From NCBI GenBank assembly GCA_026419775.2, contig JAOPGA020000701.1, positions 53,278 through 117,277 on the forward strand: a stretch of 64,000 nucleotides of DNA, read 5' to 3'. The stretch is from Acrasis kona (taxonomy: Eukaryota > Heterolobosea > Eutetramitea > Acrasida > Acrasidae). The translations under genes were made by a program, and so were the position numbers. A model generated the notes under the pieces. It was not told the DNA's origin. It ran no database searches and saw only the letters and a list, made by a program, of their open reading frames with translations. Positions 53,734 through 63,679 of the stretch are shown here, in pieces (the stretch's first letter is position 1; every line of letters starts with the position of its first letter).

Positions 53734-55059
53734 ATGTATAGTAAGACCCATGGTTTGCGTATGATTGGTCGTCCTGGAAGTGGTCGTTGGAATCGTATTC
53801 AGCTGGATGAATTTGAGGTGAAGTTTGACAACTTCATGAAGGATTCCGTAGGGAGGCAGCACCTTAACCTCTATCTGCGACGAAGTCATAATTTAAATGG
53901 GTTCGTCTTCTTGCTGCAATTATACCTTCTACAATCGTCGAATGCACCTGAGCAAAGAAGAAAGATTATGAAACAAATACAAAAAGAACATCTTAGCAAT
54001 AATGGTCGCTACCCAATAGATATTTACAGCAACTTGAAAAAAGAAGCTAACGATGCCATAAATGAGACCAAAGATGAAGCAGCTCTCGCCGCTCTACTGA
54101 ATGCACAAAAGATAATCGAACTAGAGATAAGAGAGGATGCATTTCCACGATACATAAGAAGCGAAGATTTTTTGGATTATCTTCACTATGAAGGGCAAAT
54201 CTATCTAAGACCAATGAACAACCCTCTACCACCTATGCCCATCGTATTTGACTCTGGAGATTTCGATCGAAACACCATCACAGACAGTGACATTCAGTTC
54301 ATTCTGCAACAAAACGAGGATTCACACGAGTGGATTCCTTTACGGCCTACAAAAATAATGGACGTAAAAGAGAAGGATTATTACGCCTACATTTCAAAGA
54401 CTGAGCACTTAAACGGTAACACACTTCAGAATAGTAGAGTGTGTAAGATTACGGGGACGTTGCCGTTCGCTGCAGAACAAGTCCTTATGGCCATCTCTCA
54501 ACCAGATACAGCCAGAGGATATGATGGCAACAACATTACTTGGGATTTTTTTGGAGAAATTAAACCAGCCACTCCAACTGATTTTTTAATCAAAACTGCA
54601 CTGTTTATTTGTACGACTGCAGTGCCTCTAACAAAATACCGTAAATGTATTCAATTATGTACAGTCGTATATGACACGGAAAGGAAGTGTTATGTTTGGG
54701 TGGGTAAAAGCACCCGTGTGTTAACTCCTGAAATGGAGGCCGAATACAATAAAACTTCTGATAGAAGAAGAATGGTTGGATTTGATGTTGCTTATGGTTA
54801 TACAATCTATAAAATTAGCGAAACGCGTTGTCGTTACGTTCATACCCTATATATGGATCTGAAATTTCAAATATCACCCGAGTTGTTCAAAATATCCATG
54901 AAGGCAAGATTTAAAGCCATGCATAAAGGGTTTATCAAAGTGTGTATGAGGCATCAGGAGGAAGGTTTCAAAAGAACCGAAAAAAATGTGTTGATGGATT
55001 CGCTAGATGATTTTAAGGAGAGGTTTCTTCCTACTCCTGAATCCACAAAAACTTGGTGA
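53734..55059 (+). CDS. RGS-START domain protein (441 aa)
   Basis: Single exon. Residues ~25-160 read as an RGS-like helical domain (FDNFMKDSVGRQHLNLYLRR...NGFVFLLQLYLL; IDIYSNLKKEANDAI; AFPRYIRSEDFLDYL), the fold that accelerates GTP hydrolysis on G-alpha. Residues ~205-430 read as a START lipid-binding domain (VCKITGTLPFAAEQVLMAISQ; RCRYVHTLYMDLKFQISPELFKISMKARF). The combination suggests lipid-controlled G-protein signalling. Both calls rest on patterns, and the RGS one is weaker. No signal peptide or membrane helix. Ends about 75 bases from the convergent AP-4 epsilon gene. Confidence 0.72.
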   Translation: MYSKTHGLRMIGRPGSGRWNRIQLDEFEVKFDNFMKDSVGRQHLNLYLRRSHNLNGFVFLLQLYLLQSSNAPEQRRKIMKQIQKEHLSNNGRYPIDIYSNLKKEANDAINETKDEAALAALLNAQKIIELEIREDAFPRYIRSEDFLDYLHYEGQIYLRPMNNPLPPMPIVFDSGDFDRNTITDSDIQFILQQNEDSHEWIPLRPTKIMDVKEKDYYAYISKTEHLNGNTLQNSRVCKITGTLPFAAEQVLMAISQPDTARGYDGNNITWDFFGEIKPATPTDFLIKTALFICTTAVPLTKYRKCIQLCTVVYDTERKCYVWVGKSTRVLTPEMEAEYNKTSDRRRMVGFDVAYGYTIYKISETRCRYVHTLYMDLKFQISPELFKISMKARFKAMHKGFIKVCMRHQEEGFKRTEKNVLMDSLDDFKERFLPTPESTKTW

Positions 55060-55135
55060 GGTTGACTATCTTACAAAAACTACTAGGCAATTTTCAATAA
55101 ACTATTTTATTTTTTCACATGGTAACACACAAAAT

Positions 55136-58099
55136 TTAATTAGAGACATCTTGCCATTTTGATTTATCAACACCTTGTGCATTTGTTGCTGTGTATGATT
55201 TGGGAAGTGCGTCATCTTGTTCCTCTTGTGATGGAGAAGAGTCGTTTGTAGGGGAGGGTGTGTTTGGTGTATTCTGCGAGCTCGTCGGTCTCTTTTTTAT
55301 TCTCTTGTTCTGCATTCCTTTGAACAAACTTTCCTTCTCCTTCTTCTTCTTTTCAATTGTCTTTTTCGCCGTAGGACTAGGAGGTGATGTGGCTGGTGAT
55401 TCGGGTGTCGGAGGTGTTGCGGAAGGTATTTTTGTAGAATGTGCTACTGGAGTTGAATTTACAAGTTGTGTAGTTGCTGATATTCCGCCAGTAGATATTA
55501 TGGAAGGAGAGTCGACCATTTGAACGTATTGATCTTCTGACTGGGGTGAGAGTGGTTTGTTGATTTTAGGAACTGAAGATAATGGAACGGCCCACGTCTA
55601 TATGGATTAGTGTATGAAGAGTATAATGTTACTTACGGGAAGTATATCGTTGCTGTCGACTGCTTGAGTTGGTTCAACGTATCCGTCCATGTTCCACTTG
55701 TTTGCTTTGACACGGAGTGAGGTGGTCATTTCGTCCATGGTTGTGAGTGTATCAATTCCTAGGTTGGGTGAGTCCAAACTTGATACGGCTCTTTCGTCGC
55801 TCATAACGACTCTCCTAGAATGAATTATGGGTGCATCATATTGTTCGTATTTTAATTTTGTATGATCTTGTTTTTCTTCTACAAAGTGTTATTTAAAATC
55901 AGAATCGATGGAACATACCTTTTGATACCTCTTGAGGCCTACAATACAACTTTGCTCCTTGTTCAATGGAGGATGCAACATATTTATCCATGAAAGAGAG
56001 ATTAATGTCCGGTATCACTTCTATGTTGCCTTGAACAATGTCTCTGTATTCGTCTAACATTGAATTATTGTCGCACATTGTCAAAACTTCTGAACAACGC
56101 TGACGCAAAGTAACGTTTTTCGAATTAATAAACCTCTCGAATAAGTCCATTGGTGGTTCTACTTTACATTTTGCCAGTACTTTGGTAATGGCGTCTATAA
56201 TTTTTGGTCTTGTTGCATCATCTAGAAACAAATTAAAAAAGGTGCAAAAAACAACAACTCACATTCATGTTGTCTATCAAACTGGTCGGCAAGAACTTGG
56301 ACGAGTTGACTGGCACTGATGTTGTTATTTAAAAGCCCATACTCTCCCAGAACGTGTGATAAGATTTGTACAAGATAATCAGGTATAGTGCTTGAGTCTT
56401 GTGCCATCTCCATATATAAATTAACGCATTCTATCCTAAAAGTATCTTTATCTATTCCTTTGGGCTCTCCTTTTAAAACAACAACCATCTTTTGAACTAC
56501 ATCATCTCCAAGCCACTTCCCACCTATTAGTATGGCAGCGTTCATGGCATCAATGTACCACTGTGTACTAGTGGAGTGTCTTTCGGCCAAGAACATGATC
56601 TTTTTGACCAGCTCAGCGGCGAGGTAAGGATCTAATGTCTTCCTTAAAAACTCCAAAAGTTTACCGACAATTAATTGTACATTGTGTGGATTGGTCATCC
56701 TGTACATCAAGCGTATGGTCTGTTTTTAATAATTTTAAGTGCTTTTTCTGTAATGCTTACCTTTCTTTGCAAACTCTCATCGGAGGCATTTAGACAGTCC
56801 ATAACTGCTTCTTGAAGCACATCTTTCAAACTGTGACCGGTCATGTTACGCACTACTTCAATACCAACATACTATCCAACCATTATACTCTATGATTCGA
56901 ATGCATTATTACCTTCATGTTGGCGTGAGAATCTGCTTTTAAAAATGATTCCAAAATGTTTGAAGCCATGTCCAACATTCCTCCGGTGGGATGTATACTA
57001 ACAATAGTTTTGGTACATTCATAAAGGATGGCATCTCCCATCCTTGTCCTGGTTCTTGCTTTTTTAATGACACCTCTAGAAAAGTTATGTTTACATGCAG
57101 TAAGTAATATCAATTACCTAATTACTTCGTACATTTCATGACTTACATCCCTCCTTCCGGCCCCTAGCAGGGCTAAAGTTTGTAACAACTTTATTTGTAG
57201 CCATGGTGCAGATACTTTTTGAAAATCATATGTGTTTGACAGTTGATGTTCAATTGAAACTTGTTTCAAAATACTAACCAAAGATGGAACCAATTTTATA
57301 AATTTGTTTTTTTGTTCGACTCTCTTTTCTTTATCTTCTTCACTGTTGTTATTTCTGATGATGTCCAACAATAAATTAACAGAGGGTAACAGGACACTTG
57401 GGTCTGGATCTCCAAGCATTTTACAAGCAACATCATACACATTGTTTGGGAGTGTTTTTGATTGTAGATATATCGAATGTATTACGACCACTAGCTTTTT
57501 CCGTACTTCAGCCTAAGTTTGAATGTTAGATTTTATTTTGGTTGACATTTATTAAACCTTTGGATTAGAAATGACATTAGGCTTCATTAAGAATGGAATG
57601 ATAGCAGGTGCAATATCTTGGTTCACTAGCCTAGACAATGCAGATAATGCAGCACTTACTACCAAATAGTTTGAGCTGCACAAATCCTTAGGTTTGATTA
57701 GTTTCAATTCAAAGTTAAATTACTTTTTGTAACATGTTTGTAATGAGAATCACCATGTCATTACTTCTATCACACATGAGCCCCAGAGCCAAGTATCCTA
57801 CTCTCTTTTCATAAATGTTTGTGCTGCTTGCAAAGTTCGCGGCTACTATATATACATCGGAAGCATCATGCCCTAGCATTTCACAGTAAATGATTTTCAT
57901 TAAACATTCCAATATGGCGTCTCTTTCAGTAATTGATTTGAATGTTGTCTGAATGTTCTGTAATGTAGTTTCTGCAACTGCATCCTCTTCCTAAATATAT
58001 TAGATTGTTATGAACCTAATAATCGCTAACTTGTCTGGAATTTGTTATGCTCAAGTCATGAATAAATTTGCTGTATTCTGTACTCCATGTCCTAGACAT
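55136..58099 (-). CDS. AP4E1: AP-4 complex epsilon subunit, ear-less (865 aa)
   Basis: Ten exons join in frame; nine introns of 37-45 nt at 57991-58030, 57687-57723, 57513-57557, 57076-57117, 56872-56912, 56720-56760, 56222-56262, 55879-55918 and 55598-55636. The adaptin trunk starts MSRTWSTEYSKF; LMKIIYCEMLGHDASDVYIVAANFA and KRVGYLALGLM match the AP large-chain signature, and the IYCEMLG phrase is closest to epsilon rather than gamma. HEAT-like helices run to ~690. The C-terminal ~170 residues are Ser/Pro/Thr/Lys-rich and disordered, with no folded appendage; animal epsilon is ~1137 aa. AP-4 sorts cargo (for example ATG9) at the trans-Golgi without clathrin. Alternative: another AP large chain. 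Confidence 0.83.
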
Positions 58100-58322
58100 T
58101 TGCTCAACTGTACAGTTACAAAACTTTTGTTTTTGGGCGAATCATTCAGCAAAGTAGCTTTATTTATAACAGTTCATAATCGACGAAAGGATGAGTTTAT
58201 AACGCTGAACATATACTGAACCAAATTGCATGCCCCTAATAGTTCTCATCCATTTTACTCTCATTTACCTTTTGATGATTTAAAACATATATGGCTTATT
58301 AATCTACTTTCCACCGTTTAAG

Positions 58323-58329
58323 TATATAA
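58323..58329 (+). promoter_or_regulatory. TATA-like box of the Cys-rich secreted protein gene
   Basis: TATATAA lies about 63 bases upstream of the ATG at 58392, followed by an A/C-rich leader. Position fits a TATA box, but AT-rich sequence makes such matches common. Confidence 0.35.
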
Positions 58330-58391
58330 CTCAGAGTAGTGAAAGGGAATACTCAATTGAATAAACTCAGTTCAAAACAAAACAAAAAAAC

Positions 58392-58772
58392 ATGATCAAG
58401 CTAGCCCTCCTGATTGTGCTGTCTGCAACAACCATTATGTGCTATGGAAATGATCAAGTATGTGAAGTATCAGCATGTCCCCAATTCTTTTTGAATTGCC
58501 AAAGAGGATTCAAGTTCATGACCTTTTTTGATCAGAACGGTTGCACAGGATGCCGAAAATGCTGTCCAGATTTTGACATGAATGCATTCACCTTGATATG
58601 CAGGCAAGGATATGCATCCACCATCATTGGAGACAGAGATGGGTGTCCGACAGTGAAAAGATGCTGTCCAGACCTATCACTCTGCCCCCCTCAAAATTGT
58701 AACACACACATGTCAGAAGCAGTAAATCCAGTCACCAGATGCCCATCATGTCCCGTTTGCTCTTCACGTTAG
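58392..58772 (+). CDS. Secreted cysteine-rich protein with three repeats (126 aa)
   Basis: Single exon. A signal peptide (LALLIVLSATTIMCYG) is followed by 18 cysteines in ~105 residues. Two units of the form Cys...Cys-x6-F/Y...Gly-Cys-x2-x2-Cys-Cys-Pro-Asp can be aligned (QRGFKFMTFFDQNGCTGCRKCCPD and CRQGYASTIIGDRDGCPTVKRCCPD), and a shorter third unit ends CPSCPVC. All cysteines are likely disulfide-bonded outside the cell. No toxin or enzyme motif was recognised; an extracellular-matrix, adhesion or protease-inhibitor role is possible. It lies divergent from AP-4 epsilon. Confidence 0.8.
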   Translation: MIKLALLIVLSATTIMCYGNDQVCEVSACPQFFLNCQRGFKFMTFFDQNGCTGCRKCCPDFDMNAFTLICRQGYASTIIGDRDGCPTVKRCCPDLSLCPPQNCNTHMSEAVNPVTRCPSCPVCSSR

Positions 58773-58816
58773 AAACAAAATTTAATCCATTGACAATAAT
58801 CATTTATAAATAGATT

Positions 58817-61171
58817 TTATTGTAAATACTTTAATTTTAATTCATTGGCCACAAATGTAAAAGTATCCGCACTCTCCTCAATAACCTTCTTTAAAGGCTT
58901 ACCGCCACCATGACCAGCCTTCGTCTCCACACGAATCATCAACGGTCTCTTATTATTAGGACCCGCTCTATATTGCAACTCGGCGGCATATTTAAAGGAA
59001 TGCAAAGGAACAACACGATCATCATGATCACTAGTGGTCACCAAAACACTCGGATATTGAGCATCATGTTTAACATTATGCAAAGGACTGTACTTTATTA
59101 AAAACTCAAAATCATCCTTCTTGTCGCTACATCCATAATCACTACACCAGAAATGACCGATTGTGAATTTATGGAAACGAAGCATATCCAACACACCAAC
59201 CTGAGGAACAGCAGCACCGAACAATTCCGGTTTTTGATTGATGACGGCCGCAACCAACAACCCACCATTACTTCCTCCATTAATCCACATTTTTTCCGGT
59301 CGTGTGTAATTCTCGCTAATCATGAATTGAGCAGCGGCGATCATGTCATTGAAAACATTTTGTTTGTGTTGAAGCGTACCGTACTTGTGCCACTCCTCTC
59401 CAAATTCACCACCACCTCGAAGATTGGGCATGGCGAATATGCCGCCGAATTGTTGAATGAAGAATAATCTGGTCACGCTGAATGCAGGTTTCATGTCAAT
59501 GTTGAATCCTCCGTAGCCGTATAACCACACTGGGTTGTTTCCGTCTAATACGGTGTCGACCGAATGTACGATAAAGATGGGTACTTTGGTTCCATCAGCA
59601 CTTTGGTACCATGATTGCTTCACTGTGAACGAATCACCTGATTTGATTAGTGATGATGTTTTGGTCTCGTGGAACACTTTTTGTTGCATGGTGTTCAGAT
59701 CGTAATGGTATGTGGTTCCTGCGTATGTGAAACTGCTGAATTTGTACATTAATACCGTGTCGCTTCTTCTTCCTGAAACTCCAATGACGCTTCCGATGGT
59801 TGGTAATGAAATGTCTGTAATGTATTTTCCATCTTGTAATTGGTAAACTTGAATGACGTCTTGGACGTTGTGTGTGTATACGGCTACTAGATTGTTCTCG
59901 TTGATGGGCACCACATATTGTAATGGATCGGTCGAGTGTTGGGGTAGGATCTCAGTGACTTGATTGGGATCGCTGAGTGGGATCGAGATGACTTTTTTGA
60001 GCGATGCGTCCTTGTTGGTCATGAAGTAAAATAGATCGTCGGTGTTGGTAATGTAGGAATATTCTGCATCAAAGTTGTCAATGAGTTTGATTACGTTTAG
60101 TGGTTGGGTTGGATCGGAGATTGGCGCATAGTATAGTCTGTTGACTTGGGCCGTCGATTCGCTGATGCTGATGATTAGGTATTTTCCATCTTCACTCACT
60201 TCGAGTCCATACATCCATGTGGGATGGGAATCATCGGAGTAGACCAGAATGTCATCTTGTTGGTTTGGTTTGCTTAGCAAGTGATAATAAACCTTTTGGT
60301 TTTCGTTCTTGTCAACTTCGCTTCCTAACGAATGACCTTCTTCATCGACGGAAGGCTTGGGAAATCTTGTGTAGTAGAAACCTTTGGAGTCATGGGTCCA
60401 TGCTATGGATGTGAACTTGCAGTACTCAAGTACATGATCTTTTAATTCTTGCTTGTCTGAGACCTTCTTCAAATTGATGGTTTGCCAATCACTTCCCTTG
60501 GAACTAACTCCGTATGCAAAGTAGTGGCCATCTTCTGAGAAACTGGTTGCTCCGAGAGAACTTGTACCGTCCTCGCTCAATGTGTTTGGATCTAAGAAAA
60601 CCTCTTCCTTATCGTCAGGCTCTAGGCTGTTCTTCTTCCATAGAACGCTTTGGTTTTGAAGGCCATCATTTTTATAGTAGTAATAGGCAATGTGGTCTCC
60701 ATCATGGTTATCTCTTCCCCGCTTGAATGGAGCACCGACCTTTTCAAAATCCATCATTGCAGTTAGATCCTTAATGATTTTCTCACGATCTACCAAACTT
60801 TTATCGGTGTCTTGCAAATACTTGTCAAATATTTGGTTTTGTGCCGATATCCATTTTTTTGTTTGCTCGGACTTTGGATCTTCGAGCCATCTGTATGGAT
60901 CAGATATTTTCGTTCCGTGATAGTCGTCGACCACGCTGTCATCACGTTGTGCGATGTCGATTGATGGATATACTGTCATAATTTTTCTGAAAGTTGTGCT
61001 TGAAATCAAGTTAGAAACTGATCTCCTTGTAAGTAGCATAACTAAGATAGTCAACCAAATGCTAAACGCTTGAAACTTCATCGTTTTCTTGTAACTTGAT
61101 AAGAGCAAACTGTAAAAGACAACAGAAAAAATGAATAATCTACTCAAGTCTGAACCGTTTAAGGAGGACAT
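58817..61171 (-). CDS. PREP: Prolyl oligopeptidase (S9A), 784 aa with N-terminal hydrophobic segments
   Basis: Single exon. The first seven-bladed propeller-plus-hydrolase protein in the window: YPSIDIAQRDDSVVDDYHGTKISDPYRWLED opens the catalytic domain, then a propeller (~150-500), then the alpha/beta hydrolase with Ser634 in NGGSNGGLLV, Asp in SDHDDRVVP and His in KAGHGGGKP. It cleaves after proline in peptides under ~30 residues. Cytosolic PREP is ~710 aa; this one has ~70 extra N-terminal residues with two hydrophobic stretches (FIFSVVFYSLLL, FSIWLTILVMLL), so it may be secreted or membrane-bound. The inner ATG at 61081 keeps only one stretch; the true start is uncertain. AATAAA overlaps the stop codon. 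Confidence 0.92.
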   Translation of the reverse strand: MSSLNGSDLSRLFIFSVVFYSLLLSSYKKTMKFQAFSIWLTILVMLLTRRSVSNLISSTTFRKIMTVYPSIDIAQRDDSVVDDYHGTKISDPYRWLEDPKSEQTKKWISAQNQIFDKYLQDTDKSLVDREKIIKDLTAMMDFEKVGAPFKRGRDNHDGDHIAYYYYKNDGLQNQSVLWKKNSLEPDDKEEVFLDPNTLSEDGTSSLGATSFSEDGHYFAYGVSSKGSDWQTINLKKVSDKQELKDHVLEYCKFTSIAWTHDSKGFYYTRFPKPSVDEEGHSLGSEVDKNENQKVYYHLLSKPNQQDDILVYSDDSHPTWMYGLEVSEDGKYLIISISESTAQVNRLYYAPISDPTQPLNVIKLIDNFDAEYSYITNTDDLFYFMTNKDASLKKVISIPLSDPNQVTEILPQHSTDPLQYVVPINENNLVAVYTHNVQDVIQVYQLQDGKYITDISLPTIGSVIGVSGRRSDTVLMYKFSSFTYAGTTYHYDLNTMQQKVFHETKTSSLIKSGDSFTVKQSWYQSADGTKVPIFIVHSVDTVLDGNNPVWLYGYGGFNIDMKPAFSVTRLFFIQQFGGIFAMPNLRGGGEFGEEWHKYGTLQHKQNVFNDMIAAAQFMISENYTRPEKMWINGGSNGGLLVAAVINQKPELFGAAVPQVGVLDMLRFHKFTIGHFWCSDYGCSDKKDDFEFLIKYSPLHNVKHDAQYPSVLVTTSDHDDRVVPLHSFKYAAELQYRAGPNNKRPLMIRVETKAGHGGGKPLKKVIEESADTFTFVANELKLKYLQ

Positions 61172-61441
61172 CGCATAGTTAAAACAGTTTACACGTAGAT
61201 AGATGGAAATCGTGCCGATGGAGTCAATTTTAAGCTAGTATTAATAGTTCTGAAAAAAGATCGCATAATTATTTCAGTGGTCTTTCTTTGGTTATGATCA
61301 TCCTTAATTAAAAGATACTTCGGAATCGTATCTAGTGTTCACCCGAAGTCTAAGTTAATAATTGTAAAAATTATTTTTAGTTGCACAACTATTTAAATCA
61401 GACAGTATCATGACTAATCATTAATTTTAGAACACATAACC

Positions 61442-61603
61442 ATGGTCCAATACACAAGCATAGATGAACTCTTAAAATCACTGGAGGTCATGAGTCAAAA
61501 GCTGGCAGAATTAGAGGAGCAGAATGAAGACATTAAAAAAGTGATCATTACCGCAGCAGACGAAAGCGAGTTCAAGAATGTTTTGAAATCAATAACAATA
61601 TAA
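61442..61603 (+). CDS. Small coiled-coil protein (53 aa)
   Basis: ATG-initiated, 54 codons including stop. The peptide is amphipathic and heptad-like (LLKSLEVMSQKLAELEEQNEDIKKVIITAA) with no low-complexity sequence and a good A-rich leader, which supports a real small gene of the BORCS/prefoldin-like size class, though no family is recognised. It lies alone between prolyl oligopeptidase and the AIM24-like gene. Confidence 0.6.
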   Translation: MVQYTSIDELLKSLEVMSQKLAELEEQNEDIKKVIITAADESEFKNVLKSITI

Positions 61604-61752
61604 CATGACTAACACACACTATCAAATAAACACAACATTTTCCAAAACCTCTTTAAGTTCACATTAGCTGTGCTCAAAGTCTGTTAAAATTAGATCTTTT
61701 ACAGAAAAGTAATTACATTTGTAGGGACAGTCTAATCTGATACCTCGATTGG

Positions 61753-61759
61753 TATAAAA
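61753..61759 (+). promoter_or_regulatory. TATA-like box upstream of the AIM24-like gene
   Basis: TATAAAA about 98 bases before the ATG at 61857. One base later comes a dyad, TGTGAC-CCGT-GTCACA (61761-61776). Both fit a core promoter, but a 6-base dyad is common by chance. Confidence 0.35.
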
Positions 61760-61856
61760 ATGTGACCCGTGTCACACTTCTGAACGCCATTTCATAGTTC
61801 TACCTGAAGAGCAACATTGTGATGTTTTATGGTTGTCTTTTACAATAACCTAGAAA

Positions 61857-62946
61857 ATGGACAAAGACACTGGTAAGAGTATTTCAAATTCCCTTCTGAA
61901 TGTTGAGCACAAGAACCATCTAAGGTTGAGCAACAGTACCAACATGCTCGAGGAGGATTTATTATCTCACGTCGATGAGCTAACAAACGACGATGACAAG
62001 GAGGATAAAAGAGCAAGCCAGGATATGACAGACAGCACCTTTGTAGACATGAAAAGTGAGGACATTGACATCATAATTACCAAACAACCAAGCCCGCCGA
62101 TTATTATGCCTCCAGTTCCATCCATACTGAGATCTCAGCATCTAAACCCAAAAGTCCCACCTCCCCCACCGAAAAATCTGATCAAACCTCCGCCCGTTCC
62201 TCACCACCTTAGGAAACTTCAGTTTGACATTGAATATGAGATTTTAGGCAATGAACAGTCAGTATGTGTTTTGTAATTATCATGACCATAACACAACGCA
62301 GGCAGTGACCATTTACATGAACAAACCTGCCATTAAATGTATAGTTCCATCCACATCAGAGATGCTTAGCATCTCTCCTGGACTCGTCTGCACCAACGTA
62401 GAACAACAAGCCTCTCCATCTGCAAGCGAAGATAATAACGAAGTGCAGCTGACCTATGGGTCATACTCTGTTAGACAATTTAATAACCCAAAGCTAACGG
62501 AGACCTCACTTGAGATCACATTGTACAGACCAATGAGCGGTCAAATTGCGCGTTTAGACTTACACGTAAGCCACCCCTGCACTCCACTAACTTATTTTTA
62601 GAATGCAGCCATGTTTATAAGAAGAGGAGCTGTTGTGTGCGCGGTACCACAACCGTCAGAATCAGTCTTCGAAAATTACATCTCATTCCTTAATGTACAA
62701 ACAAACGTGAGTTCTCTGTTTTTTGAGAAGGTGACGGGTCTTGGTTACATTTTCGTTCAATGTAGTGGATCATTAATACAAAAAACACTTGGACCTAATC
62801 AAGAGTTACTGGTTAGATCGGCATGCGTACTTGGTATTGACTCAACGGTGTCTTATTCAAGAAATGATGAGATGCACGATGAACAGGACGCTATGGACAT
62901 TAAATTGACAGGACCTGGTATTATATATTTGCAAACACGCCCATAA
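61857..62946 (+). CDS. AIM24-domain protein with proline-rich N-terminus (337 aa)
   Basis: Three exons joined across introns 62262-62301 and 62566-62601. Residues ~1-125 are acidic then proline-rich (QPSPPIIMPPVPSIL; KVPPPPPKNLIKPPPVPHHL), a likely ligand for SH3, WW or EVH1-type domains. The C-terminal ~200 residues resemble the AIM24/TRAP-like beta fold (FIRRGAVVCAV; GLGYIFVQCSGSLIQKTLGPNQELLVRSACVLGID; KLTGPGIIYLQTRP). Yeast AIM24 supports mitochondrial inner-membrane organisation; bacterial relatives have unknown roles. The proline-rich N-terminus is not typical and is not a mitochondrial presequence. AATAAA overlaps the stop. Confidence 0.7.
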
Positions 62947-62974
62947 ATAAACACCTTTATTATTACAATTAAAT

Positions 62975-63420
62975 TTATCCGACCTGTTTTCGTGTTAATG
63001 TATAATTAAAATATAACTACTAACCTTTTTGTTGAGATTGACGCTCTCTCTTTTAAGGACGTGTAGCAGTGTTTGTGATGATTCTAAAATCTGATTGCCG
63101 AATGATACATTTTGTTTATTGATATACTCACCTTGCTATAAGCAGCTTCTGTTTCGTGTAGTGTTTTCTCGTATTCCTGACGTGCTTGTTGTTTGCGATT
63201 TACAGAATCATTGATTCGCGTGAGTTTTTCCTGCAAGACTCGTAAGTCGTTTTGAATCTTTGCTTTTTCTTCCTCTTCGCGAATAATGGCTCGGCTGACC
63301 TCGTCTCTCTTTATACGAAGCTCCTCTATACCTTTTATTGTAAATTCAAAGTACCATAAGTAGCTTACACTGAACCAGCTGGTTGTTGGTAGTCTGAAGA
63401 GTTGCGCCTTGTTGAGCCAT
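62975..63420 (-). CDS. SSNA1: SSNA1/DIP13-like basal-body microtubule protein (108 aa, four exons)
   Basis: Four small exons (52, 200, 66 and 9 nt) join in frame across introns 63332-63368, 63091-63131 and 62984-63024. The product begins MAQQGATLQTTNNQLVQCIEEL and contains ETEAAYSKILESSQTLLHVLKRE, which agree almost word for word with the conserved coiled coil of SSNA1/NA14/DIP13. That protein self-assembles into fibrils at centrioles, basal bodies and the midbody and branches or guides microtubules. The last exon adds only Val-Gly and stop; without that splice the frame reads on about 12 residues. Because each exon is short it is invisible to a plain long-frame search. Suggests that the organism forms centrioles. 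Confidence 0.88.
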
Positions 63421-63549
63421 TATACTGTTTATTATATTTTTAACGGCGCCAAAGTAGTAAACTGGAATAGTTGTAACGGGGAAATGAAGTCAACCATACA
63501 TCGTAGTATACAAGACATCATACATGACTAATAACACACTGCGTCCTAT

Positions 63550-63679
63550 CAGGGATAAGAACCTGTTTAGGCCTGTCAGGGATAAGAACCTGTACAGAGG
63601 CTACTGGGATACGAACTAGTATGCTTAAAAGGCTATTGGGATACGAACCAATAACCTGAAAATCAGGGATACGAACCTG
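63550..63679 (+). repeat. Array of five hairpins with a constant loop
   Basis: Five units at loop positions 63554, 63581, 63608, 63640 and 63668 (period 27-32 bases). Each has the loop GATAAGAA or GATACGAA flanked by complementary arms: CAGG/CCTG in units 1, 2 and 5, TATTGG/CCAATA in unit 4, and TACTGG/CTAGTA (one G-T pair) in unit 3. The loop is fixed while the arms change together. No coding frame across them makes sense, and spacing is not that of a CRISPR array. Confidence 0.75.

Noticed and set aside
61761-61776. TGTGA-N6-TCACA dyad like a bacterial CRP site
   Set aside because: The window is eukaryotic, and a 6-base dyad with a 4-base spacer occurs many times by chance. Noted only as a possible promoter element.
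63550-63679. CRISPR array or tRNA cluster
   Set aside because: Units are 16-20 bases with ~10-base gaps, not repeat-spacer architecture. The TTCGTATC loop is one base longer than a tRNA T-loop, and no acceptor or anticodon arms are present.
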